DNA of 64,000 bases from positions 80,130-144,129 of the forward strand of contig NZ_JAYWXI010000006.1 of the NCBI RefSeq assembly GCF_036016955.1, written 5' to 3'. Within the stretch, counting starts at the first letter, position 1; each line of letters opens with the position of its first letter. A program made the translations under genes and the position numbers. This DNA is from JAYWXI01 sp036016955. Its GTDB lineage: Bacteria > Bacteroidota > Bacteroidia > Flavobacteriales > Weeksellaceae. The notes under the pieces were generated by a model. The model did no database searches. It had not been told where the DNA came from and was given only the letters and a program-made list of their open reading frames with translations. Below, piece after piece: positions 1-8,069 of the stretch.

Positions 1-348
1 TTTCTGCTCGTTACCAACCTCTTGAATCGCCCCTTCCGCTAAGCGTTTTCTCAAACGATCGGAAAAAATATATTCCGGACTGGACACCCCCACAATACGA
101 TTTTCCACGCCCAAAGCCTCAAGGTAACCAATCAAACTGGCATTAAGCATCACCACCCGACGAAAAGGAAGCCGATCGGAAGTCACCTGAAACGTTTGTC
201 CTCCCGCCTTTACTTCGATCCCTCTATCATGCTTATAATAAGAAAGTTGAGAAGATACTTTAACACCCTCCGGAGCCTCTTCTCTCACCTGCTTTTTACA
301 CCCTAAAAGAAAAAAAAGAAAAAATATTGAAAAAAAAGTTGATTTCAT
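1..348 (-). CDS. Periplasmic metal/cobalamin-binding lipoprotein of an ABC importer, N-terminal part
   Basis: Only the first 116 codons lie in the window; the gene runs off the left edge. The product opens with a lipoprotein signal (a run of Phe/Leu followed by LLGC, lipid Cys near residue 17). The region after it contains RRVVMLNASLIGYLEALG and the phrase RIVGVSSPEY, the usual opening of the BtuF/FhuD/TroA-type substrate-binding fold. It would capture an iron chelate, heme or vitamin B12 in the periplasm and hand it to an inner-membrane ABC permease. Start is the ATG at 348, followed on the far side by the tRNA-Arg promoter. The substrate cannot be decided from this part. Confidence 0.72.
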   Translation of the reverse strand, partial: MKSTFFSIFFLFFLLGCKKQVREEAPEGVKVSSQLSYYKHDRGIEVKAGGQTFQVTSDRLPFRRVVMLNASLIGYLEALGVENRIVGVSSPEYIFSDRLRKRLAEGAIQEVGNEQK

Positions 349-380
349 TGCTCAAAGAAAATAAAAAAGTATTATATTTG
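348..380 (+). promoter_or_regulatory. Promoter of tRNA-Arg
   Basis: A TATATTTG box at 373-380 fits the bacteroidete -7 consensus TAnnTTTG and ends 16 bases before the tRNA. A TTG at 348-350 is a possible -33 element, although the 22-base spacing is a little long. Confidence 0.5.
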
Positions 381-396
381 CAAACCGAAAATCAAT

Positions 397-473
397 GGAC
401 GCGTAGCTCAATTGGATAGAGCGTCAGATTACGGCTCTGAAGGTTGAGGGTTCGACTCCTTCCGCGTTCACCA
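397..473 (+). tRNA. tRNA-Arg (anticodon ACG)
   Basis: Acceptor stem GGACGCG pairs with CGCGTTC (one G-T pair), the anticodon loop reads TTACGGC, the T loop is GGTTCGACTCC, and CCA is encoded at 471-473. The ACG anticodon is expected to be deaminated to ICG and read CGU/CGC/CGA arginine codons. Confidence 0.95.
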
Positions 474-483
474 TTTATTTGGA

Positions 484-513
484 AAATCCTCTTAAAAAAG
501 AGGATTTTTTTAT
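484..513 (+). terminator. Terminator after tRNA-Arg
   Basis: The inverted repeat AAATCCTCTT / AAGAGGATTT is followed directly by a T run, eleven bases after the encoded CCA end. Confidence 0.8.
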
Positions 514-522
514 TATCTACAT

Positions 523-940
523 TTATTCTCTCTGGTATTTTATTTGACCTCCAACGGACAAACCTCCCTTTTCGTTATCAAATTCATACCCTTCTCCCAC
601 ATAAAGCGTTCGTTCCTCATTTTGCACAACCAAGATTACCGACCCTTTACGCTCCGGCAAAAATAACTCCGCCATCGAGCCATCCGCTGAAATAATCACG
701 ACAGCCGCTCCAGAATCCACCTCCAAAGGATTCTGCCCTACATTAAAAACCTGAACACAATCCTGTTTCAACTTACTCCAAGTCTGCCCCTCAGCCCCTA
801 AACACCCCTGCTCATCCCGACCTCCCCATCGCTCTTTCCTTTCCGTTGAAAGATTGAGAAACCTCTCTTTTCTGCCTTCCACAAGCCCCCAAAACCGCAA
901 TCCCCAACACTCCAAAAACTATTTTTTTTATTTTCATCAT
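523..940 (-). pseudogene. Small lipoprotein gene interrupted by a frameshift
   Basis: Reading from the tandem ATGs at 940/937 gives a clear lipoprotein signal (MMKIKKIVFGVLGIAVLGAC), but that frame stops after 42 codons. A different frame continues to a stop at 523 and carries the body of the protein, including DEQGCLGAEGQTWS and a beta-rich tail ending GGQIKYQRE. The two frames overlap between about 810 and 880, so a single small insertion or deletion there would restore a lipoprotein of about 138 residues. No function is recognised. The intact form would be exported and anchored to the outer membrane. The frameshift may be genuine decay or a sequencing error. Confidence 0.6.
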
Positions 941-1022
941 TTTTTTAGAGAACCCTTCCAAAAAATAAACCAACCTAAAAATCCATCCCGCTTTTCTTAA
1001 TTGTACATTCTAAAAAAACAAA

Positions 1023-1049
1023 AAAAGCACCGCTTAACGCGATGCTTTT
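1023..1049 (-). terminator. Terminator after tRNA-His
   Basis: On the minus strand AAAAGCATCGC and GCGGTGCTTTT pair around TTAA (one T-G pair) and run into a T tract, just past the tRNA-His 3' end. Confidence 0.75.
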
Positions 1050-1053
1050 GCAG

Positions 1054-1127
1054 GGTGGCTGACCGGGATCGAACCGGCGACCTTTAGGACCACAATCTAA
1101 CGCTCTAACCAACTGAGCTACAGCCAC
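1054..1127 (-). tRNA. tRNA-His (anticodon GTG)
   Basis: Acceptor GTGGCTG pairs with CAGCCAC. The base before position 1 is G (the -1 G of tRNA-His) and the discriminator is C. The anticodon loop TTGTGGT gives GTG. CCA is not encoded, so it depends on the CCA-adding enzyme (gene at 41048-42481). Confidence 0.95.
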
Positions 1128-1140
1128 CATTTTGTGGGTG

Positions 1141-1170
1141 CAAATATAGTAAAATTATTATTACTACAAA
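1141..1170 (-). promoter_or_regulatory. Promoter of tRNA-His
   Basis: Minus-strand TTTG (1170-1167), 18 bases, then TATATTTG (1148-1141). This is a textbook bacteroidete promoter placed 13 bases before the tRNA and overlapping the 3' end of bshB1. Confidence 0.75.
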
Positions 1171-1883
1171 ATTATTCCGTCAAAATTTTTCAAAATAATC
1201 GTTTTTTCCGTTGTAAAACCTTCCGCAAAGCCGCACCCCGACAAGCGACCAAGATTTTGAGCCCGATAAGTAAGACTCTCCAAAAAATCTTTAGTTGCAA
1301 TAGGCGTCATCGGTTCTTTAGAGGTCGGATCATAAAACTGCGTACGGTAAGCCAAACAAGCCTCCACCTTTTTCGCCATAAAATCCGTTATATCAATAAC
1401 AAAATCCGGTACTATCTCCTTCCACTGAATATAATGAAACACCTGCTTCGGCCGCCAAGCCTCCTGACGCACACCTTCTAAATCCGTCTCTATCTTAAGC
1501 AACCCCGAAAGAAAACAAGCATCTGAAACCAACTTAGCCGCCTTGGCATGATCCGGATGACGATCCTCCACCGCATTAGCTAAAACAATATCGGGCCGAT
1601 ACTTGCGAAGCATCCGTACCACCCTAAGCTGATATTCTTCCGAATTCGTCAAAAAGCCGTCTCTCATCCCCAAATTTTCACGCGCAACCACCTCTAAAAT
1701 CTTCGCCGCTTCTCTCGCCTCATTTTTTCGGGTTTCGTCCGTCCCTCGGGTTCCCAATTCCCCCCGGGTTAAATCCACAATCGCCACAGATTTCCCTTCC
1801 GACACCAATTTGGCGATAGTCCCCCCGCACCCCAATTCCACGTCATCAGGATGCGCACCGATTGCTAATACATCTACTTTCAT
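1164..1883 (-). CDS. bshB1: Bacillithiol biosynthesis deacetylase BshB1
   Basis: PIG-L/LmbE-type zinc deacetylase of 239 residues. It removes the acetyl group from N-acetylglucosaminyl-malate, the second step of bacillithiol synthesis, in the cytoplasm. The family signature AHPDD lies at residues 10-14 (metal ligands His and Asp plus catalytic Asp) and the second metal motif HPDHA near residue 109. Length and the GELGTRGT segment match BshB1 rather than other LmbE proteins. ATG start at 1883. It is monocistronic here, between tRNA-His and the TPR gene. Other bsh genes are not in the window. Bacillithiol as the low-molecular-weight thiol is typical of Firmicutes and many Flavobacteriia. Confidence 0.93.
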   Translation of the reverse strand: MKVDVLAIGAHPDDVELGCGGTIAKLVSEGKSVAIVDLTRGELGTRGTDETRKNEAREAAKILEVVARENLGMRDGFLTNSEEYQLRVVRMLRKYRPDIVLANAVEDRHPDHAKAAKLVSDACFLSGLLKIETDLEGVRQEAWRPKQVFHYIQWKEIVPDFVIDITDFMAKKVEACLAYRTQFYDPTSKEPMTPIATKDFLESLTYRAQNLGRLSGCGFAEGFTTEKTIILKNFDGIIL

Positions 1884-1907
1884 AAGTCAAATTTAATGAA
1901 AATAAAA

Positions 1908-1938
1908 ATCCCTTTCTCACCAAAAGCAAGAAAGGGAT
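1908..1938 (-). terminator. Terminator after the TPR protein gene
   Basis: The 10-base stem ATCCCTTTCT / AGAAAGGGAT is followed by a T-rich stretch on the minus strand, 25 bases past the TPR stop. It closes the exbB-to-TPR cluster. Confidence 0.75.
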
Positions 1939-1962
1939 ACTAAAGTCTTAAAAACCGAACGT

Positions 1963-3630
1963 TTATTTGTTCGCCAGTTGATTATTCAATGTAACGGCAT
2001 CTTGGTATCCGGGATTCAAAGCCACAGATTTAGCCGCATACTCCTTAGCCTTAGCCAAATTCTTATCTTGGTTGTAGAACGCGACCAAATAATAAGCATA
2101 AGAAAGCGTTTCCTTGTTCTGAGCCTGCTCTTCTGCCGACTGCCCCGTCACCAAGTCAATGTATTGCTGATAAGCATTCTCCGCCATTTCGTGATTCCCC
2201 ATTTGCTGGTAAGAAGCTCCTTTCGCATAATAAGAATAAGCCCAACTCGGAGTAATACTAATCATTTTATCCCAAGTCAAAATAGCCCCATGCCAGTTCT
2301 GCGCTTCCTGGTAAGCCGCTCCAAGCTGAACCAAAGCGTCTACATCGTTAGGATTCGCCTTTACTTTTGCTTTCAACCCTTCAATCGTTGGGTTGGTAGG
2401 ACCTGCTTCAGCTGCAGCAAGGCTCGCGCCTCCCCCTTGGATACTAGAAAGCTCCGCATCCCATTCCAACGTTTTATCGTCCGCATTTTTAGCAATAGCA
2501 ATTTTCTGAACCGCCTCGCTTTTCATTTGGGCTTTCTTCGCCTCATCTTCCTCATGCGAAGCCAACCCCGCTAAAATCAAACCTTCCAAACCACGATCCG
2601 CAGGCAGAATTCTTGATTTATCCTTCACCGTATCGAAAAAAGTCGCCAAATCCTTCTGAGCCGAAGCATAGTTCTTATCCGAACCGTAGTCGATGTAAGC
2701 TCTCAATTTGTACTTGATAGGGTCTTCTACCTTGTTGAAAACCTTATTCAACGTTGCCTTGGCGTTAGGATAATCGTTGTTGATGAAGTAAAGTTTTGCA
2801 ATCTCCAATTGCGTATACGGATCCTCATCCGCATGCTGGGTGTACTTAACCAAATCCTGAGTCATCAACTCCTTTTCCTGGAAATTGTAGTTGTATTCCG
2901 CCGAAGCCTTATATGCCGGCGCATACGTAGGATCAATCTTAATGGCACTGTCAATATTTTCCTTAGCCAACTTCCACTGCTTCGCCGCCATCCACAAAGT
3001 TGCCTTCCGCGTAAATACCGACGCCTTATTGCTGGACACTACCGCCGCTTTATCATAAGCCGACATTGCGCTTCCCGGATCTTTTTTCAAACGATAAGCG
3101 TCCCCCAAAGTATAATAAAAATGTGCAGGAACCCCCGCTTTTTGAGACCTTTCAATCGCTTTGTTAAGATACGCAATCGCCAAATCCGGCGCATTCGTCT
3201 TCTCAAACATCGTTAGCGCCTCCGCAGCACGGAACAACACCTCGGCATCCTTTTCTCTGGAATCGGAAACCACCGCCTGAATATCAGCAATACCGGATTT
3301 GTCCCCCTTCGCTATTTTAATCGAAGCCAAACCAATCTTGTTAAGATAACTTTTGCTATCCATCGCCAAACCTTTCTTAAATTCGGCTTCCGCAACATCA
3401 AAGTTAGGTTCAAACTGAGAAAGATAAGCATTACCCAAATAAAAATAATTGCTGGCATCCTTCGGCGCATTCTGAATCATCTTACCAAAAATATCTTTCG
3501 CCTTAGCGTATTTATGGCTATCCACACTCAAAATTCCATCCTGTAAAGTCTGAGCAAAAGAAAAACTGGCAAACGCTACCACTCCTGCTCCCATTGCGAC
3601 TTTTCTTGTTACCTGAATCATATTTTTCAT
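1963..3630 (-). CDS. Periplasmic tetratricopeptide-repeat protein of the ExbB/TonB cluster
   Basis: 555 residues starting at MKNMIQVTRK; an upstream ATG at 3687 would add 19 residues before the signal and is less likely. Residues 1-26 form a signal peptide ending SFAQ. The rest is helical TPR repeats, recognisable as repeated phrases such as NYFYLGNAYLSQ, PAHFYYTLGDAYRLKK and SYYAKGASYQQMGNHEMAE, with an Ala/Gly-rich linker in the middle. TPR proteins scaffold protein-protein contacts. Its place as last gene of the exbB-exbD-exbD-tonB-pstS-like cluster suggests it works with the energy-transduction complex or with receptors served by it, which is inference. The gap from the PstS-like gene is 65 bases. 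Confidence 0.82.
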   Translation of the reverse strand: MKNMIQVTRKVAMGAGVVAFASFSFAQTLQDGILSVDSHKYAKAKDIFGKMIQNAPKDASNYFYLGNAYLSQFEPNFDVAEAEFKKGLAMDSKSYLNKIGLASIKIAKGDKSGIADIQAVVSDSREKDAEVLFRAAEALTMFEKTNAPDLAIAYLNKAIERSQKAGVPAHFYYTLGDAYRLKKDPGSAMSAYDKAAVVSSNKASVFTRKATLWMAAKQWKLAKENIDSAIKIDPTYAPAYKASAEYNYNFQEKELMTQDLVKYTQHADEDPYTQLEIAKLYFINNDYPNAKATLNKVFNKVEDPIKYKLRAYIDYGSDKNYASAQKDLATFFDTVKDKSRILPADRGLEGLILAGLASHEEDEAKKAQMKSEAVQKIAIAKNADDKTLEWDAELSSIQGGGASLAAAEAGPTNPTIEGLKAKVKANPNDVDALVQLGAAYQEAQNWHGAILTWDKMISITPSWAYSYYAKGASYQQMGNHEMAENAYQQYIDLVTGQSAEEQAQNKETLSYAYYLVAFYNQDKNLAKAKEYAAKSVALNPGYQDAVTLNNQLANK

Positions 3631-3695
3631 TTTTATTTTAGATTTTATGAGTTTAAGTTCATTTTCATTCCACAATTTTCGTTCCAAAAAATGAT

Positions 3696-4580
3696 TTATC
3701 TCATTTCAACCTCTCTTTTAAAGAGGTAATAAGGCTGAAGTCCTTCTTTTTCCACCACCATCTGCCCCAATTGGGTGCACGAGTAACGCATAAATCCGTT
3801 CGCAATGCCAAAGAACCCCTCGTTCGTCAGAAAATAAAGCTCCCGAGTGAAAGGGTACGTCATGTTTTGCAAATTAGGCTGAATCGGATCGTAGGCCACT
3901 CCCCCACCGTCCACAACGGAAAGAACCCTTACCTTATCCTTGAGTTTCTGAGCCTTTTGGGAGTACATCCGGCTAAAAGTATTAAGACTAACCACACCGA
4001 TACGCCCTGGAAATTTGTCCAATTCCTCAATAACATTTTCATTTCCGTTAATGACCGAAAATTTAAGCTCCGAAGGTTTCTTTCCAAATTTTTGAGCCAC
4101 AAAATTAAGATTCCCCGAATTGGTACCATCAAAAATAATCTTCCGATGATCCGAGGCAAGTTCTTTTTCTAATTCCGCCATCGAAATTTTCGTCTTATCC
4201 GAAGTTTTTGGAACGATGAAAACCACCGCATCGGCCGCAAAATAAGCCGGCTGAAACTTTAATTTAACTTGCTTATCGTAGGCTTGTCTTTCGGCTTCAT
4301 TTAACTTTCTGGACATGACAACCAGTTTGGTTTTATCATTCAACAAATCCAAAAAACCGAAATCCTCTTTCTTGACTTCAACTTTGACCTCCGTCTCCGG
4401 ATAACTGATCATGTAAGCCCCGGCCAAAGCCTCTGCCACTCCTTTAAAAGATTCATCCGTGGTAATTGTAAGCTGCCCTTTATGATAATCCGTTTCTGCC
4501 GATTTCCCAAACGTTTTTTTCTCTGAGCACCCCCACAAAAAGACCATTGCGCAGAGAATCATCCACCACCTATTTCTCAT
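3696..4580 (-). CDS. PstS-like substrate-binding lipoprotein
   Basis: 294 residues with a lipoprotein signal (LCAMVFLWGC, lipid Cys near 18). The body resembles the PBP-like domain 2 of phosphate-binding proteins: ITTDESFKGVAEAL, FDGTNSGNLNF and RIGVVSLNTF match the PstS pattern. No pstCAB permease genes are near, and it overlaps the upstream small membrane gene by 11 bases inside a TonB cluster, so it may serve as a sensor or an outer-membrane uptake accessory rather than an ABC component. The fold assignment is good; the ligand (phosphate or another oxyanion) is unproven. Confidence 0.75.
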   Translation of the reverse strand: MRNRWWMILCAMVFLWGCSEKKTFGKSAETDYHKGQLTITTDESFKGVAEALAGAYMISYPETEVKVEVKKEDFGFLDLLNDKTKLVVMSRKLNEAERQAYDKQVKLKFQPAYFAADAVVFIVPKTSDKTKISMAELEKELASDHRKIIFDGTNSGNLNFVAQKFGKKPSELKFSVINGNENVIEELDKFPGRIGVVSLNTFSRMYSQKAQKLKDKVRVLSVVDGGGVAYDPIQPNLQNMTYPFTRELYFLTNEGFFGIANGFMRYSCTQLGQMVVEKEGLQPYYLFKREVEMR

Positions 4581-4767
4581 GCCGAAAATTTCTGATTCGA
4601 TAGACTGCTCTTACGATTCTGAACACCCCGTAAGAAACCAAAAGTGCGCCCAAAGCATAAGCCACGAAAGGCTCCAAGGCGATGACAAAGAATTTGTAAA
4701 TCATTACAAACACCCCCATAACAATGTAAAAAAATCCCGTTATGAGAGACAACCAATTAAACATCAT
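4570..4767 (-). CDS. Small membrane protein between tonB and the PstS-like gene
   Basis: 65 residues starting at MMFNWLSLITG, with two hydrophobic helices (about residues 3-27 and 30-50) and a basic tail (RIRNFRHEK). I chose the ATG at 4767 because the open frame further upstream runs back through tonB and its hairpin. It overlaps the start of the PstS-like gene, so translation is probably coupled. No function is recognised; the conserved position suggests a membrane partner of the cluster. Confidence 0.6.
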   Translation of the reverse strand: MMFNWLSLITGFFYIVMGVFVMIYKFFVIALEPFVAYALGALLVSYGVFRIVRAVYRIRNFRHEK

Positions 4768-4785
4768 AAGCACAAAAATAAAAAA

Positions 4786-4810
4786 AAAAGAGAAGCCAGG
4801 CTTCTCTTTT
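4786..4810 (-). terminator. Hairpin terminator after tonB
   Basis: A 12-base perfect inverted repeat (AAAAGAGAAGCC / GGCTTCTCTTTT) lies 23 bases past the tonB stop and is followed on the minus strand by a T run. It probably reduces, but need not abolish, transcription into the three downstream genes. Confidence 0.75.
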
Positions 4811-4832
4811 ATGAATATATTAACAATAAATT

Positions 4833-5678
4833 TTACTCGAAATTCATCGTCAAAGGAAGTCTGTAACGGTAACGAACCGGCTGTCCATTGATCTTGGCCG
4901 GAGTCCATTTATTTTTGATGGACTTCACCGTTCTTTCCGCCTCTCTGTTAAAATCAGAATTAGATCCTGTCGCCTTCACCTGCGTGATGCTTCCGTCCCG
5001 CTCAACTACAAAGGTAATCTCGGTCTTCAAAGTCCCTTCTCCACCGTCCATTACTGAAGAGTCAAAATTCTGAGCCACTCGGTTACGGAAAGAATCAATC
5101 CCTCCAGGGAATTCTGCCAACTGCTCCACTTCATTATAAACCTCCGTAGTACTCACCGCAGGCTTAGCAACCTCTACAGTAGAAGCCTTTGTTCCTGTAC
5201 TCGGTGGTGGTGGTGGTGGCGTATAACTCGGTGTTTTCACCCCTTCCTGAGATACCAATCCCGTAGTTGTTTTCAACTGTTCCGTAATTGGCGGCGTTGG
5301 CGTTTCTACTTGCGGAGCTTTTTTGGGCTCAGGAACGACGTTTTGAATCACTTCCTGCTGTACAGGCTCCTCTTTCGGAGGCGGTGGAGGCGGAGGCAAC
5401 TCTTCCTCAGGCTGCTCTACAATCACATCGTCCTGAATGATTTCCACTAAATTAGCATCCACTTCGGTTTTTGCCTCCGCATTCATTTTCTTGATTGTCA
5501 TCACAATAAACGGAGTTACCACCAACAGTAAGAAAAGCATCGTGCCAATCATCATGGACTTCGTGAGGATCTTCGGATAAGAGCGTCTCAAATCGTAGGC
5601 CCCGTACTCCTTATTCCTATTTTCAAATACGATTTCATCCAAAGTCAGATGGTTCTCGTATGTTGTTTCGTCTGCCAT
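4833..5678 (-). CDS. tonB: TonB family energy transducer
   Basis: 281 residues from MADETTYENH. An N-terminal cytoplasmic stretch carries LDEIVFENRNKEYGAYDLR, typical of flavobacterial TonB. One transmembrane helix follows (about residues 44-64), then a periplasmic Pro-rich spacer with two runs of prolines and Glu/Pro pairs, and a C-terminal TonB domain with EFPGGIDSFRN and the phrase TPAKINGQPVRYRYRLP. It couples the proton-motive force, through ExbB/ExbD, to TonB-dependent outer-membrane receptors such as those at 48.5-57.1 kb. It follows exbD by 23 bases. The Pro spacer is coded by GC-rich repeats. Confidence 0.93.
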   Translation of the reverse strand: MADETTYENHLTLDEIVFENRNKEYGAYDLRRSYPKILTKSMMIGTMLFLLLVVTPFIVMTIKKMNAEAKTEVDANLVEIIQDDVIVEQPEEELPPPPPPPKEEPVQQEVIQNVVPEPKKAPQVETPTPPITEQLKTTTGLVSQEGVKTPSYTPPPPPPSTGTKASTVEVAKPAVSTTEVYNEVEQLAEFPGGIDSFRNRVAQNFDSSVMDGGEGTLKTEITFVVERDGSITQVKATGSNSDFNREAERTVKSIKNKWTPAKINGQPVRYRYRLPLTMNFE

Positions 5679-5701
5679 GTTTAATCTATTTATTTCGTTA
5701 A

Positions 5702-6256
5702 TTAATTTGTAGACGCTGGAGTTCCTACTTTTTTCTCGTAGATGGCCTTTTCCCAAGCCTTGATGTCGGTTACCCCGTACTGCTCACTCTTGGTAATAGC
5801 CATTTCGTCCAAAATGTCTACAAAGTTCTTATACACTGCGTCATCCGTCGGCTTGATAATCACCGTAAAAAAGGATTGGTTTTCCGCTCTGGATTTAGCC
5901 TCCTGAATCACCTTTCTGATTCCGTCCCGATCCAAGGTTGTCTCGTTCAGATTTTCTTCCGTAAGAGAAGTATTGTCCTGTTGGTGCCAAAACACTCTAT
6001 TATCCTTCCCTAACAGGATAGAAATCGAATTAGAAAGTTTAATCTCTGTATCTGGACTCTTCTGCCCGTCCTTCGGCTTCGCAGGAAGCCCCAAATCCAT
6101 CACGTTAGGTTTACTAAACGTCGTGGTAAACATGAAGAAGGTAATCAAAAGAAATCCCAAATCCACCATCGGGGTCATATCCACCCTCGTACTCTGTTTT
6201 TTCGACCGGACTTTGCCGTCCTTGCCGCCTTTTTCTTGTACTTGTACTTCTGCCAT
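5702..6256 (-). CDS. exbD: ExbD biopolymer transport protein (second copy)
   Basis: 184 residues. A basic N-terminus with RVDMTPMVDLGFLLITFF contains the single transmembrane helix and the conserved Asp (VDLGFLL) that carries protons. The periplasmic domain follows (KPTDDAVYKNFVDILDEMA). It is one of two ExbD subunits encoded in tandem, 12 bases after the first, and should form the stator/proton channel with ExbB to energise TonB. Tandem divergent exbD genes are usual in Flavobacteriia. Confidence 0.92.
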   Translation of the reverse strand: MAEVQVQEKGGKDGKVRSKKQSTRVDMTPMVDLGFLLITFFMFTTTFSKPNVMDLGLPAKPKDGQKSPDTEIKLSNSISILLGKDNRVFWHQQDNTSLTEENLNETTLDRDGIRKVIQEAKSRAENQSFFTVIIKPTDDAVYKNFVDILDEMAITKSEQYGVTDIKAWEKAIYEKKVGTPASTN

Positions 6257-6268
6257 TTCTATCGATTA

Positions 6269-6877
6269 TTATTTTGATGGTCCGACTTCTTGCGTTGTGA
6301 TAAGCCAAAACTTAAGAAAGTCTATATCTCTAAGTCCTTCAAACAGATTCTTCACTTTTGGATATTCTGTATCAACATCCCCCTTAACCGCCAATTTGTA
6401 ATCCGGATTCACGGCAAGGCTTTGCTGTACCCAATCAATCAACTCTTTTTTCGTACTATCCATAGGCACGCCTACCGGATCATTGTACCTTTTTTGTTCA
6501 TCTTCACTCAGAGCGAGAAAGCTTTTAAGCTTGCTCATCGGAACTCCTACCGCCTGTACTTTGGTAAAAGACACCTTCTCTGCATCCGTAAACTGCATAT
6601 TATACTTTTTCCCCATGTTATCCAACAACTGAAGCCGCTCGGACTGGTTGGACACCGGTTGAAATACAAACTTACCGTCAGCCGTTGCATTAACCGTCAT
6701 AAGGCTGGCATCCGGCAGGAGTTTTTCTGAGATTGAAGATGGCGGTTTAATCATCTCAACATCAGGTTTCTTAAACTCTGTGGTGAGGATAAAGAACGTA
6801 AGTAGCAAGAACGCAACGTCGCACATAGCGGTCATATCCGTTACTACCCCGTGTCTTTTTGGTTTTACTATCGCCAT
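6269..6877 (-). CDS. exbD: ExbD biopolymer transport protein (first copy)
   Basis: 202 residues. The N-terminal motif TDMTAMCDVAFLLLTFFILTT contains the membrane helix with the proton-carrying Asp, followed by a periplasmic domain longer than in classical ExbD and unlike that of the neighbouring copy. It lies 68 bases after exbB. The two ExbD proteins share only the membrane segment pattern, which points to distinct periplasmic partners. Confidence 0.9.
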   Translation of the reverse strand: MAIVKPKRHGVVTDMTAMCDVAFLLLTFFILTTEFKKPDVEMIKPPSSISEKLLPDASLMTVNATADGKFVFQPVSNQSERLQLLDNMGKKYNMQFTDAEKVSFTKVQAVGVPMSKLKSFLALSEDEQKRYNDPVGVPMDSTKKELIDWVQQSLAVNPDYKLAVKGDVDTEYPKVKNLFEGLRDIDFLKFWLITTQEVGPSK

Positions 6878-6945
6878 TATGAATTATTTTTTTACTACTA
6901 AATAAGATTATATCATTAAGAGTCCTGCAAAAATTTTGCCGTTTC

Positions 6946-7809
6946 TTAATTAAATTCCGCGAAAGACTGCTGGATGGACATGGAAATCTCATCAATCTTG
7001 TAAGTCATTCCGTCGATTTTAGAAGTAAAGAAGTTGTAAAGAATGATCGCAATCGCTGACGTACCAATACCCAAAGCCGTGTTGATAAGTGCCTCGGAAA
7101 TACCGATTGAAAGCGCTGCAGCATCCGGAGTACCTCCTCCTGAACCTAACGCGAAGAACGCCTTGATCATCCCGATTACCGTACCTAGTAGAGCCACAAG
7201 CGTCGCTACCGTACCCAAAGTCGAAAGAATCATCATGTTTTTTTCTAGCATTGGCATTTCAAGCGTAGTAGCTTCTTCAATCGCCTTGTTAAGCGCAACC
7301 ATTTTTTGCTCTTTGTTCAAGGTCGTATCTTTAGCCAAAGCCTTATAAGTCGTAAGACCTTCTTTCACTACGTTTCCTACAGTTCCTTGTTGTCTGTCGC
7401 ACTCTTCAATAGCCTCGTCGATTTTGTTTTGGTTAAGCAAAGTTCTTACTTTAACTACGAAGTTATCCAAGTTCCCTCTACCTTGAGCTCTGTTAAGAAC
7501 GATGAAACGCTCAATAGAGAATACGATTACCGTAATCATGAACAACACCAAAATGTGTACTACAGGTCCTCCCATGTAAATGATCCCCATGAAAGACTCA
7601 GGGTGAAGCTCCTTAGACTCGATATCGGCAAAAGCAACCGACAATCCCGACAATCTCGGATCCTCTCTAAAGTTCCCCGGATTACCAAAGATGAATAAAT
7701 AAATACCCAATGCCACCAAATACAAAATAGGTAAAACGATCGCAGGGTTCAATCCTCCTTTTTTTCTAGCAACTACTTGCTCCTCTGTGTTTGAAACATT
7801 CATTTCCAT
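6946..7809 (-). CDS. exbB: MotA/TolQ/ExbB proton channel protein
   Basis: 287 residues with transmembrane helices at about 25-45, 77-98, 190-220 and 235-265, and the signature GTVATLVALLGTVIGMIKAF plus SIGISEALINTALGIGTSA in the last two helices. It forms the pentameric inner-membrane channel with ExbD for TonB energisation. First gene of the minus-strand cluster; about 260 bases separate it from leuS. Two ATGs (7809 and 7803) are possible. Confidence 0.93.
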   Translation of the reverse strand: MEMNVSNTEEQVVARKKGGLNPAIVLPILYLVALGIYLFIFGNPGNFREDPRLSGLSVAFADIESKELHPESFMGIIYMGGPVVHILVLFMITVIVFSIERFIVLNRAQGRGNLDNFVVKVRTLLNQNKIDEAIEECDRQQGTVGNVVKEGLTTYKALAKDTTLNKEQKMVALNKAIEEATTLEMPMLEKNMMILSTLGTVATLVALLGTVIGMIKAFFALGSGGGTPDAAALSIGISEALINTALGIGTSAIAIILYNFFTSKIDGMTYKIDEISMSIQQSFAEFN

Positions 7810-8010
7810 ATTAAACTAAAATTATAATTGTTATTTTTTGATTTTTAACGAGCCGTAAAATAAAGGCAATTTTTTTTATAATGCAAGAGTTTAAGCCTGA
7901 TTCTTACACATATTTCCAAATGTTAAGAATTATTAATATTACACATTAATCAAAAATTACTTTAAAAATTATCTTTATTTTCCGTATACCGATAATATTT
8001 TGAAAAATAA

Positions 8011-8039
8011 AAATTAATAAAGCTATTTTTTATTAATTT
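8011..8039 (-). terminator. Terminator after leuS
   Basis: The perfect 11-base stem AAATTAATAAA / TTTATTAATTT with a 7-base loop is followed by a T-rich run on the minus strand, about 30 bases past the leuS stop. The remaining 200 bases up to exbB are AT-rich with no open frame and no exact TAnnTTTG box. Confidence 0.65.
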
Positions 8040-8069
8040 CACATCGGTTTTTCATGCGTTTTTTTCGGC

